Of a stretch of 64,000 nt of DNA, positions 16,433 through 26,100 are shown in pieces (the stretch's first letter is position 1; the number at the start of each line of letters is the position of its first letter). The notes under the pieces were generated by a model, which searched no databases, was not told the DNA's origin, and saw only the letters and a list, made by a program, of their open reading frames with translations. The position numbers and the translations under genes are program-made. The DNA comes from an uncultured Oscillospiraceae bacterium. GTDB taxonomy: Bacteria > Bacillota > Clostridia > Oscillospirales > Oscillospiraceae. Location of the stretch: contig CANROC010000008.1 of NCBI GenBank assembly GCA_947632175.1, positions 62,001 through 126,000 on the forward strand, written 5' to 3'.

Positions 16433-16514
16433 ATTAACAATGCCGGCACAGCGCCCGAAAGGCGTCTCCGGCCTTACCTGAAAGTGGAAATTTGAAATAC
16501 AGGAGGTATTTTCT

Positions 16515-16991
16515 ATGGCTCATTTGAGCGAAAACGCCGTGGCGAAGATCAACGAGATCTGCGACCGGTACGTGGACGAGCCCACACCGCTGATGATGAT
16601 CCTCAGCGACATCCAGAACGAGTATGGCTACATACCGCTGGAGGTCCAGGAGGTCGTCTCGGAGAAGACCGGCATCTCCGTGGCCGAGATCTACGGCGTG
16701 GTGACGTTCTACTCCTATTTCTCCCTGAAGCCCAAGGGAAAGTATGTCATCGGCTGCTGCCTGGGCACCGCCTGCTACGTCAAGGGCGGCGGACAGGTCT
16801 TCGATAAGTTTGCCGAGGTCCTGGGCATCAAGGGCGGCGAGACTACCGCCGACGGGCTCTTTACCCTGGACGCCCTGCGGTGCCTGGGCGCCTGCGGCAT
16901 CGCCCCCGCCGTCTCCATCAACGGCAAGGTCTATCCCAAGGTCAAGGTCAGCGATGTCCCCGATATCGTTGCATCCTACAGGAACGCGTAA
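16515..16991 (+). CDS. hydC: NAD-linked [FeFe] hydrogenase, NuoE-like subunit
   Basis: The 158-residue protein is a thioredoxin-fold [2Fe-2S] subunit. It has the helical N-terminus of NuoE (LMMILSDIQNEYGYIP), GVVTFYSYF, and the four cluster cysteines in CLGTACYVKG and RCLGACGIAP. In trimeric, bifurcating-type hydrogenases this subunit passes electrons to the flavin subunit. The RBS GGAGG is strong. The HydB and HydA genes follow on the same strand. Confidence 0.9.
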   Translation: MAHLSENAVAKINEICDRYVDEPTPLMMILSDIQNEYGYIPLEVQEVVSEKTGISVAEIYGVVTFYSYFSLKPKGKYVIGCCLGTACYVKGGGQVFDKFAEVLGIKGGETTADGLFTLDALRCLGACGIAPAVSINGKVYPKVKVSDVPDIVASYRNA

Positions 16992-17011
16992 GGAAAGGGA
17001 GGAACGCTGAT

Positions 17012-18901
17012 ATGGAAATGATCAAGACACCCGCCCAGCTTCAGGAAAAGGTCGCCGCCTGCTCCGCCTGTCTGGACGGCAAGTTCAAGGGCGAGGACGG
17101 CAAGCGCGCCGTGGTGCTCTGCGGCGGTACCGGCTGTCTCAGCTCCAACTCCGCTGAAATTCGCGAGAAATTCCAGCAGGTCATCGACGAGAAAGGCCTG
17201 CACGACAAGGTCTCCGTCAACCAGGTGGGCTGCTTCGGCTTCTGCTCCCAGGGCCCCTTCTGCAAGATATTCCCCGAGGACACCCTTTACCGCATGGTGA
17301 AGCTGGAGGACGTGGAGGAGATCGTGGAGCGCGATCTTATCGGCGGCGAGATCGTCGAGCGCCTTCTCTACGTGGACCCCGCCACCGGCGAGAAGGTCCA
17401 GCGCCAGGACGACATCAACTTCTATAAGAAGCAGCGCCGCATCGCCCTCCACGGCTGCGGCACCATCGACCCGGAGAACATCGACGAGGCCCTGGGCTTC
17501 GGCGGGTATCAGGGGCTCATGCGCGCCCTCACCATGGACCGCCAGGAGGTCATCAACGAGGTCCTGAAGGCCGGCCTTCGCGGACGCGGCGGCGGCGGCT
17601 TCCCCACGGGCCGCAAGTGGCAGTTTGCCTACAATGAAAAGGGCGACGAGAAGTACGTGGTCTGCAACGGCGACGAGGGCGACCCCGGCGCGTTCATGGA
17701 CCGCTCTATCCTTGAGGGCAACCCCCTGGCCGTCATCGAGGGCATGGTCATCGCCGGCTACGCCATCGGCGCCAAGAACGGCTACTTCTACGTCCGCGCC
17801 GAGTACCCCGTGGCCGTGCGCCGTCTGCGCATCGCCATCAAGGAGGCCAACGAGATCGGGCTTCTCGGCGAGCACATTTTAGGCACCGATTTCAGCTTCA
17901 ACGTACATATCCGTCTCGGCGCGGGCGCTTTCGTCTGCGGCGAGGAGACGGCGCTTTTGAACTCCATCGAGGGCAAGCGCGGCATGCCCCGTCCCCGTCC
18001 GCCGTTCCCGGCGGTGAAGGGCCTGTGGCAGTGCCCCACCATCGTCAACAACGTGGAGACCCTGGCCTGCGTGCCCTACATCATGCGTGAGGGCTGGGAG
18101 AAGTTCGCCCAGTACGGCACCGAGCGCAGCAAGGGCACCAAGGTCTTCGCCCTGGGCGGCAAGATCAACAACGTCGGCCTCGTGGAGGTCCCCATGGGCA
18201 CCACCCTCCGGGAGCTCATCTACGACATCGGCGGCGGCATCCCCAACGGCAAGAAGTTCAAGGCCATCCAGACCGGCGGCCCCTCCGGCGGCTGCCTCAC
18301 CGAGGAGTATCTGGACGAGCCCATCGACTTTGACAACCTGGTAGCCAAGGGCTCCATGATGGGCTCCGGCGGCGCCATTGTCATGGACGAGGACAACTGC
18401 ATGGTGGACGTTGCCAAGTTCTACATGGAGTTCATCTGCGACGAGTCCTGCGGCAAGTGTACGCCCTGCCGCATCGGCACCAAGCGGATGCTGGAGATCC
18501 TCACCAAGATCACCGAGGGCAAGGGCGAGCCCGAGGACATCGACGCCCTCAAGGAGCTTGTGGAGGTCACCCGCAACGGGTCCCTGTGCGCCCTGGGCCA
18601 GACGGCCGCCAACCCCATCAGCTCCACCATGACCCACTTCATGAACGAGTACGAGGCCCACATCTTTGAGAAGAAGTGCCCCGCCCACGTGTGCAAGAAT
18701 CTGATGCAGTACAAGATCGTGAAGGACTCCTGCTTCGGCTGCGGCATGTGCGCCAAGCAGTGCCCCGCCTCCGCCATCTCTCGCACCGACTATGTGGCCC
18801 CCGGCAAGAAGCTGGCCGCCATGGAGATCGCCCCCCAGAAGTGCGTGAAGTGCGGCGCCTGCATGTCCACCTGCAAGTTCAAGGCCATCATCAAGGAATA
18901 A
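17012..18901 (+). CDS. hydB: NAD-linked [FeFe] hydrogenase, NuoF-like flavin subunit
   Basis: The 629-residue soluble subunit has three parts: an N-terminal thioredoxin-like [2Fe-2S] domain (about 1-115, with CGGTGCLSS and GCFGFCSQGP); a NuoF core with the NADH/FMN motif GLRGRGGGGFPTG and the [4Fe-4S] motif CGKCTPCRIG; and a C-terminal two-cluster ferredoxin domain (CFGCGMCAKQCP and CVKCGACMSTC). It oxidises or reduces NAD(H) and exchanges electrons with the H-cluster subunit. The start at 17012 has a GGGAGG site 6-8 bases upstream; upstream in-frame codons overlap hydC and are unlikely. Confidence 0.92.
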   Translation: MEMIKTPAQLQEKVAACSACLDGKFKGEDGKRAVVLCGGTGCLSSNSAEIREKFQQVIDEKGLHDKVSVNQVGCFGFCSQGPFCKIFPEDTLYRMVKLEDVEEIVERDLIGGEIVERLLYVDPATGEKVQRQDDINFYKKQRRIALHGCGTIDPENIDEALGFGGYQGLMRALTMDRQEVINEVLKAGLRGRGGGGFPTGRKWQFAYNEKGDEKYVVCNGDEGDPGAFMDRSILEGNPLAVIEGMVIAGYAIGAKNGYFYVRAEYPVAVRRLRIAIKEANEIGLLGEHILGTDFSFNVHIRLGAGAFVCGEETALLNSIEGKRGMPRPRPPFPAVKGLWQCPTIVNNVETLACVPYIMREGWEKFAQYGTERSKGTKVFALGGKINNVGLVEVPMGTTLRELIYDIGGGIPNGKKFKAIQTGGPSGGCLTEEYLDEPIDFDNLVAKGSMMGSGGAIVMDEDNCMVDVAKFYMEFICDESCGKCTPCRIGTKRMLEILTKITEGKGEPEDIDALKELVEVTRNGSLCALGQTAANPISSTMTHFMNEYEAHIFEKKCPAHVCKNLMQYKIVKDSCFGCGMCAKQCPASAISRTDYVAPGKKLAAMEIAPQKCVKCGACMSTCKFKAIIKE

Positions 18902-18918
18902 TAGGGAGGGACTGAGAA

Positions 18919-20685
18919 ATGTCATTAGTGAATATCAAGATCGAGGGACATCCCTATGAGGTCGAGGCCGGCCTCACCATTCTGGAGGCCGCGAAAAGAT
19001 GCGGCTATGAGATCCCGTCCCTCTGCACCTTCAACCACGGCGAGTGCAACCAGGGCTCCTGCCGCGTGTGCCTGGTGGAGGCCACCGGCGCCCGGGGCCT
19101 CGTGGCCTCCTGCGTCTACCCGGTGAGCGAGGGCATGGAGATCACCATCTCCTCCCCCAAGGCCGTCCAGGCCCGCCGCACCAGCGTGGAGCTCCTGCTC
19201 TCCAACCACTCCACCGACTGCCAGCAGTGCCCCAAGAACGGCAAGTGCGAGCTTTACTACGCCGCCCAGATCACCGGCGCGCGCAACGTGGAGAAGAACG
19301 GCGCCAAGACCCCCGCCACCGTGGACGAGCTGAGCCCCAGCATCGTCCGCGACACCTCCAAGTGCATCCTCTGCGGCCGGTGCATCGCCCGGTGCCAGAA
19401 TGCCCACGGCCTCGGCGTCCTGGGCTTTGAAAACCGCGGCTTCAAGGCCATCGTGGGCCCCGCCGAGAACCGGAGCTTCATGGATTCCCCCTGCATCCTC
19501 TGCGGCCAGTGCGTCAGCGTCTGCCCCACCGGCGCTTTGATGGAGAAGTCCGAGATCGGCAAGCTGGACGAGGCGAAAAAGGCCGGCAAGTACATCGTCG
19601 TCCAGACCGCCCCCGCCGTCCGCGCCGCCCTGGGCGAGGAGTTCGGCATGAAGATCGGCACCCCCGTCACCGGCAAGATGGTGGCGGCCCTCCACAGGCT
19701 CGGCTTTGACAAGGTCTACGACACCAACTTCGGCGCGGACCTCACCATCATGGAGGAGGCTAACGAGCTGGTCAACCGCATCAAAAACGGCGGCGTCCTC
19801 CCGATGATCACCTCCTGCTCCCCCGGCTGGGTCAACTACGCCGAGTACTATTACGGAGATCAGCTGGACCATCTGAGCTCCTGCAAGTCCCCCCACGAGA
19901 TGTTCGGCGCCATCGTCAAGAGCTATTTCGCCGAGAAAAACGGCCTGGACCCCAAGAACATCTTCGTCGTCTCTGTCATGCCCTGCACCGCCAAGAAGTT
20001 CGAGAAGGAGCGGGACCAGCTGAAGAACGCCGACGGCCTTCCCGACGTGGACTGCGTCCTCACCACCCGCGAGCTGGGCGCGCTCATCCGCAGAAGCGGC
20101 ATCAACTTCCAGAAGCTCCCCGACGAGGAGTTTGACCAGGACCTCCTGGGCGAGTACACCGGCGCGGGAGTCATCTTCGGCGTCACCGGCGGCGTCATGG
20201 AGGCCGCCCTGCGCACCGCCTACCACATCCTCACCGGCAAGGAGCATGAACTTGTGAAGTTCGAGCAGGTCCGGGGCCTGGAGGGCATCAAGGAGGCCGC
20301 CATCGACATCGACGGCACCACCGTCAATGTGGCCGTGGCCCACGGCATGAAGAACGCCAAGGTCCTGATGGATGAGGTCCGCGCGGGCACCAGCAAGTAC
20401 ACCTTCATCGAGATCATGGGATGCCCCGGCGGCTGTGTGGCCGGCGGCGGCCAGCCCTACGTGAAGCCCTGCTTCCTGCCCAACGAGGACATCGACATCC
20501 TGGACACCTATAAGGCCAAGCGCTCCGCCGCCCTCTACAGCGAGGACGAGCGCCAGACCGTCCGCCAGAGCCACAACAACACCCAGATCCAGCAGCTCTA
20601 CGCTGACTACCTGGGCGAGCCCTGCGGCCATAAAGCCCACGAGCTCCTCCACACCACCTACGCCGCCCGCGAGCGGTTCAACTAA
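18919..20685 (+). CDS. hydA: [FeFe] hydrogenase catalytic subunit
   Basis: The 588-residue enzyme interconverts protons and H2. It has an N-terminal [2Fe-2S] domain (CNQGSCRVC), a His-ligated [4Fe-4S] motif (HSTDCQQCPKNGKC) and two ferredoxin clusters (CILCGRCIARC, CILCGQCVSVCP). The three H-cluster motifs follow: TSCSPGW, MPCTAKKFE and EIMGCPGGCVAGG. L1 has Ser where many monomeric enzymes have a second Cys. The length and the upstream NuoE/NuoF-like partners indicate a trimeric NAD- and ferredoxin-coupled enzyme. Maturases HydEFG are not in the window. Confidence 0.94.
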   Translation: MSLVNIKIEGHPYEVEAGLTILEAAKRCGYEIPSLCTFNHGECNQGSCRVCLVEATGARGLVASCVYPVSEGMEITISSPKAVQARRTSVELLLSNHSTDCQQCPKNGKCELYYAAQITGARNVEKNGAKTPATVDELSPSIVRDTSKCILCGRCIARCQNAHGLGVLGFENRGFKAIVGPAENRSFMDSPCILCGQCVSVCPTGALMEKSEIGKLDEAKKAGKYIVVQTAPAVRAALGEEFGMKIGTPVTGKMVAALHRLGFDKVYDTNFGADLTIMEEANELVNRIKNGGVLPMITSCSPGWVNYAEYYYGDQLDHLSSCKSPHEMFGAIVKSYFAEKNGLDPKNIFVVSVMPCTAKKFEKERDQLKNADGLPDVDCVLTTRELGALIRRSGINFQKLPDEEFDQDLLGEYTGAGVIFGVTGGVMEAALRTAYHILTGKEHELVKFEQVRGLEGIKEAAIDIDGTTVNVAVAHGMKNAKVLMDEVRAGTSKYTFIEIMGCPGGCVAGGGQPYVKPCFLPNEDIDILDTYKAKRSAALYSEDERQTVRQSHNNTQIQQLYADYLGEPCGHKAHELLHTTYAARERFN

Positions 20686-20694
20686 ACACGATCA

Positions 20695-20754
20695 GGGGCG
20701 GGTCCCAGACCCGCCCCAAAGCTTTTTTATCGCGCCGAAAGGCGCAATTTTTTT
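20695..20754 (+). terminator. Tandem terminators after the hydrogenase operon
   Basis: Hairpin 1 is GGGGCGGGT/ACCCGCCCC at 20695-20717, followed by AAAGCTTTTTT. Hairpin 2 is GCGCC-GAAA-GGCGC at 20732-20745, followed by a T-run at 20748-20754. The first stem also has the sequence of the GGGCGGGT repeat module. Confidence 0.75.
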
Positions 20755-20763
20755 GCGAAAAAG

Positions 20764-20792
20764 TTGACAACGTCAATAAATTGCGCTACAAT
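20764..20792 (+). promoter_or_regulatory. Promoter with overlapping palindrome for the RelB-type gene
   Basis: TTGACA (20764-20769), a 17-base spacer and TACAAT (20787-20792) form the promoter. TTGAC-AAC-GTCAA at 20764-20776 is a palindrome covering the -35. It fits an operator for the ribbon-helix-helix protein encoded next, since such antitoxins usually autorepress. Confidence 0.65.
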
Positions 20793-20822
20793 GCACATAC
20801 AATGTATGAAGGGAGCACTTTT

Positions 20823-21074
20823 ATGAGCCAAGTGACACTGAGCGTGCGGATGGATGAGGACGTAAAGCGGCTTTTTGACGCGTACTGCGCCGAGATGGGG
20901 ATGAACGCGTCGGTGGCGGTCAACATCTTCGCGAAGACCGTCATTCGCCAGCGCCGTATCCCGTTTACCATCGCCGCCGACCCCATCGAGGCCGCCCTGG
21001 ACGAGGCCGACGCCGAGGCCGCCCAATCCCCGCGCCTCCTGACCCATCAGGAGGTCTTCTCGAAAAAAATATAA
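20823..21074 (+). CDS. RelB/DinJ-family antitoxin, orphan
   Basis: The 83-residue protein starts with the ribbon-helix-helix pattern MSQVTLSVRMDEDVKRLFDA and NASVAVNIFAKTVIRQ, typical of RelB/DinJ antitoxins that bind DNA as dimers. The acidic C-terminal half would wrap a toxin. No RelE/YafQ-type toxin follows; the next sequence is a repeat cluster. The start at 20823 has a GAAGGGAG site. It may be a solitary regulator or a remnant that lost its toxin. Confidence 0.8.
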   Translation: MSQVTLSVRMDEDVKRLFDAYCAEMGMNASVAVNIFAKTVIRQRRIPFTIAADPIEAALDEADAEAAQSPRLLTHQEVFSKKI

Positions 21075-21076
21075 GT

Positions 21077-21281
21077 AGGGGCGGGTTCCAAACCCGCCCG
21101 TTTTTTCGCAACCGCCCAGTCATCGGCGGGCGGGTTTAGAACCCGCCCCTACCAAAAAGGTTTGCGCCGCTTTGCGGCGCAATTTTTTATAAAGGCGGCG
21201 CGAAGCGCCGCAACCTTATTCCCCTCGACCCCTTTTTCGGAAAAAGGGGTGCCGCCGCAGCGGCGGGGTATTCGAGCCCGT
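21077..21281. repeat. Repeat cluster including a 127-bp multi-hairpin element
   Basis: GGGCGGGTT/AACCCGCCC modules lie at about 21077-21102 and 21129-21152. From 21155 to 21281 runs a 127-bp element with four hairpins (GCGCCGC-GCGGCGC, GGCGGCGC-GCGCCGC, CCCCTTTTTC-GAAAAAGGGG and GCCGCC-GGCGGC). It is present again, nearly identical, at 27264-27390. Confidence 0.85.
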
Positions 21282-21356
21282 TGCCCGTCGCTGAGGCTGA
21301 CGGGAGGCGCATTTCGGAACCACCCCTGTCATAGCGTGGCCCCCATCAAGCCAGCG

Positions 21357-22031
21357 TCACCCTTTCATCACCCTCCACACCTCTCCCTCCTCCACGTCCG
21401 GTAATATGCTCTTCAGCTGCCCGAGGATGCGTAAGCGTGATTCCTCGGGCGGCTTGTCGTAGGAGGCGGTCACGGCCTCGCCGCCCAGTTGGGACTCCGG
21501 GGTGGTGTACTGGGCGATGCCCCAGCCGTAGGGGCGGCCGTGGCGGTCCAGGGGGTAGACGAAGTCCGCGACGGTGACGTAGGTCTGCATCTGCAGGCGC
21601 GTGATGACGGTGTCGAAGCCGTGAGCGCCGCCCTTGCCGTACCCCAGAAGCTCCCTAAGGTCCACCGAGAGGATGGGGCCGCGGGCGATGGCGTCATAGA
21701 CGTCCCGGTCCTTGACGCTGGCAAGGCCGTCGTCAAAGCGGGCGTCGAAGTCGTAGCCGTCCCGGCGGAAATTGGCAAGCTCGGGAAGCCACTGGCGGCT
21801 GACGAACCCCGCCTTGCCGCGAAAGAGCTTGCCGTAGACGCATTTGCCCGACCGCGCCGCCGGGCCTTTCCACTCCCAGGGACCGTCCACGCCCTCGGCA
21901 AACCACAGCTCCCGGGGACAGCACTCCTCCACGGAGAAGCCGGGGATCCGGTTCACGAAAAACGGCAGAAAGCCGATCTCCTCCACCAGCGCGATCAGCG
22001 CCTCGGGGCTTCGAAGCTCGGGAAATCTCAT
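21357..22031 (-). CDS. AlkZ-related protein
   Basis: The 224-residue cytoplasmic protein contains conserved-looking stretches WEWKGPAARSGKCVYGKLF, FRRDGYDFDARFDDGLAS and PYGWGIAQYTTPE. I recognise these as typical of clostridial proteins annotated as AlkZ-related, a winged-helix family that includes an interstrand-crosslink glycosylase. No catalytic residues can be assigned from reading alone. It is encoded 12 bp downstream of the metal-exporter gene on the same strand, so the two are probably co-transcribed. Confidence 0.55.
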   Translation of the reverse strand: MRFPELRSPEALIALVEEIGFLPFFVNRIPGFSVEECCPRELWFAEGVDGPWEWKGPAARSGKCVYGKLFRGKAGFVSRQWLPELANFRRDGYDFDARFDDGLASVKDRDVYDAIARGPILSVDLRELLGYGKGGAHGFDTVITRLQMQTYVTVADFVYPLDRHGRPYGWGIAQYTTPESQLGGEAVTASYDKPPEESRLRILGQLKSILPDVEEGEVWRVMKG

Positions 22032-22043
22032 AACGCGGCCTCC

Positions 22044-22901
22044 TTAAAAAACCACGCCCGCCAGGTCCAGGGCGATGCCGACGACCACGGAGACGGCCAG
22101 AGTGTAGCCTAAGATCTTCACGTTGTCCCCCATGGCGCGGCGGTTGATGCGAAAGAGCACCAAAAGCCCCACGCCCGAGGCGGACAGCAGGCCCGCGATG
22201 AGGCTTCCGGCGGTCATGGCCCCGGAGAGGTAGAGCTCGGTGATGAGGATGCTGGCGGCGCAGTTGGGGATGAGCCCCACCAGGGCCGAAATCACGGGAC
22301 CGATCACAGGCTTATTGAGGATGAGGGAGCTCAGATTTTCCTCCCCGATGAAGTGGAGAAGCAGGCCCAGGGCCAGGTTGATGATCAGCACAAAGGCGGC
22401 GATCTGGACGGTGTGGAGAAGCGCCGAGACGAAGATGCCGTGCTCCTCACAGCCGCAGTTCTCCTCCTCACACATCCGGTGGAGGTCCACCGTCTCCCCC
22501 TCGTGGCGGCAGAGGCGAAAAAGCTTGTCCGCCAGGATGCCGGCGAGGATGCCGGCCAGGAGCTTGACGCCTAAGATTTTCAAAATCGTCCCCGCCCCCA
22601 CGGCGCGGGAGATCATGATGGGGAGCATCTCGTCGGAGGTGGACAGGAACACCGCAATGAGCGTCCCGGCGGAGATGAGCCGCTGGGCAAAGAGGTTGGA
22701 GGCCGAGGCCGAGAAGCCGCATTGGGGCACGATCCCCAGCGCCGCCCCCACAAAGGGCCCCCAAAGGCCCGACTGGCGCACCAGCCGCACCGAGCCGGCC
22801 TGCGCCCGCTGCTCGATGAACTCCAAAACGAGATAGGTGAGATACAGAAACGGCAGGAGCTTTAAAGTGTCCAGCGCCGCGTCCAGGATGATGTCGACCA
22901 T
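22044..22901 (-). CDS. Putative heavy-metal/arsenic exporter (10-TM family)
   Basis: The 285-residue integral membrane protein has about ten hydrophobic segments in two related halves. Each half has a helix-breaking motif, GIVPQCGFSASASNLF in the first and GLIPNCAASILITELY in the second. The repeated P-x-C motif characterises the ArsP_2-type putative 10-TM metal exporters. A Cys/His-rich loop between the halves (CRHEGETVDLHRMCEEENC) could bind metal. A minus-strand promoter lies just upstream. The substrate is inferred, not shown. Confidence 0.7.
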   Translation of the reverse strand: MVDIILDAALDTLKLLPFLYLTYLVLEFIEQRAQAGSVRLVRQSGLWGPFVGAALGIVPQCGFSASASNLFAQRLISAGTLIAVFLSTSDEMLPIMISRAVGAGTILKILGVKLLAGILAGILADKLFRLCRHEGETVDLHRMCEEENCGCEEHGIFVSALLHTVQIAAFVLIINLALGLLLHFIGEENLSSLILNKPVIGPVISALVGLIPNCAASILITELYLSGAMTAGSLIAGLLSASGVGLLVLFRINRRAMGDNVKILGYTLAVSVVVGIALDLAGVVF

Positions 22902-22933
22902 GCTTGCCTCCGTTTGATTTGCTGTAATCTATC

Positions 22934-22962
22934 ATTTTACCATCACAGGGACGATTTCGCAA
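22934..22962 (-). promoter_or_regulatory. Promoter of the exporter/AlkZ-related operon
   Basis: On the minus strand TTGCGA (22957-22962), a 17-base spacer and TAAAAT (22934-22939) lie about 33 bp before the exporter start. Confidence 0.5.
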
Positions 22963-23029
22963 GGATTTTTTGTTTATGTCATCTTATCCAAAAAGTTGAG
23001 GAGAATTTTGAAAAGATTTGTTCAAGGTA

Positions 23030-23058
23030 TTGCTTTTTCCTCTGAAAAATAGGATAAT
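23030..23058 (+). promoter_or_regulatory. Promoter of the SLH surface protein
   Basis: TTGCTT (23030-23035), a 17-base spacer and GATAAT (23053-23058) lie about 44 bp before the start at 23102. Confidence 0.5.
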
Positions 23059-23101
23059 AGGGACAGGCTTGGCCAAAAATTTCAAAGGAGGAGATGCACC
23101 C

Positions 23102-26100
23102 ATGAAGCATCCGGCAAAGAGGGCGCTCACGTTCGCGCTGGTCCTCGCGATGCTCCTGAGTACCGCCGCCGTGACGGCTCTGGCGGAGGAGGACACGCTG
23201 CCCGTCGCGCCGAATCCCGACGCCAACGTCCATGTGCTGGAGGCCAGCGCCCTCAAGGCCTTCGCCGCCGGCGAGAAGAAGGACGGGGACACCGAGACGG
23301 TGGGGGACTACTTCACCGTCATCTACTCCGCCAAGTCCAAGGTGGACGGCAGTGAGAAGAAATGGGACGACGGCTATGCCTCCGCCCAGCGCATCAACTT
23401 CGGCGGCAAGGCCGCCACGGACAAGAACGCCGTGAAGTTCACCACCGCCGGCCCCGCCACGGTGAAGCTCTGGTGGGCGCAGGGCGGCGACGACAACCGG
23501 GAGTACGCCATTCTCAACGCCGCCGGCAAGGTGGTCGTCAAGACCTCCGGCACGTATGAGAAGAACAAGGCGTATCTGTCCACTCTGGAGCTTCCCGAGG
23601 CGGGCGCCTACTTCCTGGGCGGCGAGACCAGCAACAACTACCTCTTTAAGCTCCAGGTCACCGAAGGCGCCGGCGTCAAGGCCCCCCGGGCCGCCTGGGC
23701 GGGCGTGGCCGCCCCCGCCATCAAGAGCGTGGAGCCGGACCCCAAGGACCCCGGCAAGGTGAACGTCACCGTTACCGCCGCCGTAGGCCATGACGGCGCG
23801 GATGAGGTCACCGTCACCATGCGCGACGGCGACGGCTGGCAGCTCAAGACCGCGAGCTCCCTGGCCGAAAAGGACGAGCACACGCTGACCTTCACGCCCG
23901 CCGGCACCGGCAAGGTGGTCTTCGCCGTGACGGCCGCCCGCGAGGGCGAGAAGACCGTCCACGCCGGCGCGGAGACGAAGGACTTCGACTTCGTCCTCCC
24001 CCTGGGCGTGCCCGTGATGAAATACGCCGTCAACGACGGCAAGGGCGGCCTCACCGTGGAGTGGAATCCCGTGCAGGAGGCCACCGGCTACACCGTCAAG
24101 GCCGGGGCCAAGACCGTCACCACCGCCGGCCTCAACGCCACCAAGGCCGAGGTAAGCGGCCTCACAATTGGCGACGGCATCGAGGTCACCGTGACCGCCC
24201 TGCGCGGCGAGGAGACGGGCAAGCCCTGTAAGGCCCTGCAAGTCACGGTGTCCGACGAGGCGGAGATCGCCTGGGTCTTCTCCGCCTTCGGCACCAGCAC
24301 CAAGCCCGAGAACGACACCTGTGAGGTCCTGGACGACCACACCGTCCGGGTCGTCTCCCAGGAGGGCAAGGGCAAGATCCAGCCCACCGCCGAGGACGGC
24401 CTGGCCTTCTACTACACCGCCGTCGACCCCAAGACCACGAATTTCGTGCTCACCGCCACCGCCAACGTCAACACCTGGACGTATAACAACGGCCAGGAGG
24501 GCTTCGGCATCGGCGTTCTGGACCGGGTGGGCGTCCACGGCAGTACAGCGCCGGTGTGGACCAACTCCTTCCTGCTGGCGGTGACGGGCCTGAGCTCCGT
24601 CTCCAACAAGCGGCTGGGCGTGGGCGCTCTGGCGCGCACCGGCGTCACCGCGTACGCCTCCACAAAGCCCGACGGCTTCGCCGGCACTTGGCTTGCCGAC
24701 CTGAGCGGCGTCGCCGACGACGCGGCCAGGAACCTGGTGGGCAACTGCTCCAACCAGGCGTCCCTGGATACCCGCGGCCCCACTCTCAGCCCCGCGCTCA
24801 CGTCCTTCAAGCTGAAGCTTGAGAAGAACGACGAGGGGTACTTTGTGACCTACACCGACCACAACGGCGTCGCGCACACCGAGAAGTATCCCGGGGAGCT
24901 CAGCCAGGTGGACGATTCCGTCTACGTGGGCCTGTTCGCCGCCCGCACTATGGACGTGACCTTCAGCGACATAAGCTTCACCACCTCCGCCGCCTCCGGC
25001 TCCTCCGGTACCGGCGAACCCGATGCCGGGGAGAAGACCGCCGCGCCGGACTTCACCTTCAAGAACCCCGCCGTCTCCAACCGGGAGAGCTTCGAGCTTG
25101 ACCTGCGGGTCAACGTCAGCGGCAGGGCGGTGGTCACCGACAGCGCCGGCCGGGAGCTCTTCAAGGGCGTCGTGGAGGCCGGGAAGACCCTGATCCCCGT
25201 GACCCTCGCCGCCGGGGACAACACTTTCACCGCCGTGGTGACCCCCGACAAGGACGCCCTCACCGCCGACGGGGCGAGGCTCACAAGCTATGCCGCCGTG
25301 ACGGTCACCACCGCCGTCCGGTACGCCGTGGACGAGCGGACCACCATCTACGTCGCCCCCAACGGCGTCCCCGGCGCCAAGGGCACACAGGCCGAGCCCA
25401 CCACCCTGGCCGACGCCCTCAGGAACCCGGCTCCCGGCGCCGTCATCCTCCTCATGGAGGGCACCTACCGCTACACCGAGGGCGTCACCGTGGAGCGGGG
25501 CATCAACGGCACCGCATCCAAGCCCATCACACTGAAGGCCGATCCCGCCGCCGCTACCCGCCCCGTCCTCGACTGGGGCGAGCAAGGCAACGGACTGCGC
25601 GTTAACGGCGACTGGTGGCATTTGATCGGCTTCGACTCCACCCGTTCCGCCGCCAAGGGCGTCCACATCGGCGGCAACCACAACGTGGTGGAGAGGGTCT
25701 GCACCTATGAAAACCTGAATACGGGCATCTCCGTCAGCCGCATCAACTTCGGCGACGATATCCCCGACTGGCCCAGCTACAACACCTTCCTCAACTGCTC
25801 CTCCTGGCTCAACGCCGACGCCGGCTACGAGGACGCCGACGGCTTTGAGGCCAAGCTCACCTGCGGCGTGGGCAACGTCTTCGACGGGTGCGTCGCCGCC
25901 TACAACGCCGACGACGGCTGGGACCTCTTCGCCCGGGGCGCGTCCATCGGCGCCGTCACCGTCAAAAACTCCGTGGCATTCAAGAACGGCTTTGACATCG
26001 TGGACGGCAAGGAGGTCAACGCCGGCAACGGCAACGGCTTCAAGCTCGGCGGCGGCAACATCCCCGTGGAGCACACCATCGTCAACTCCATCGCCTTCGA

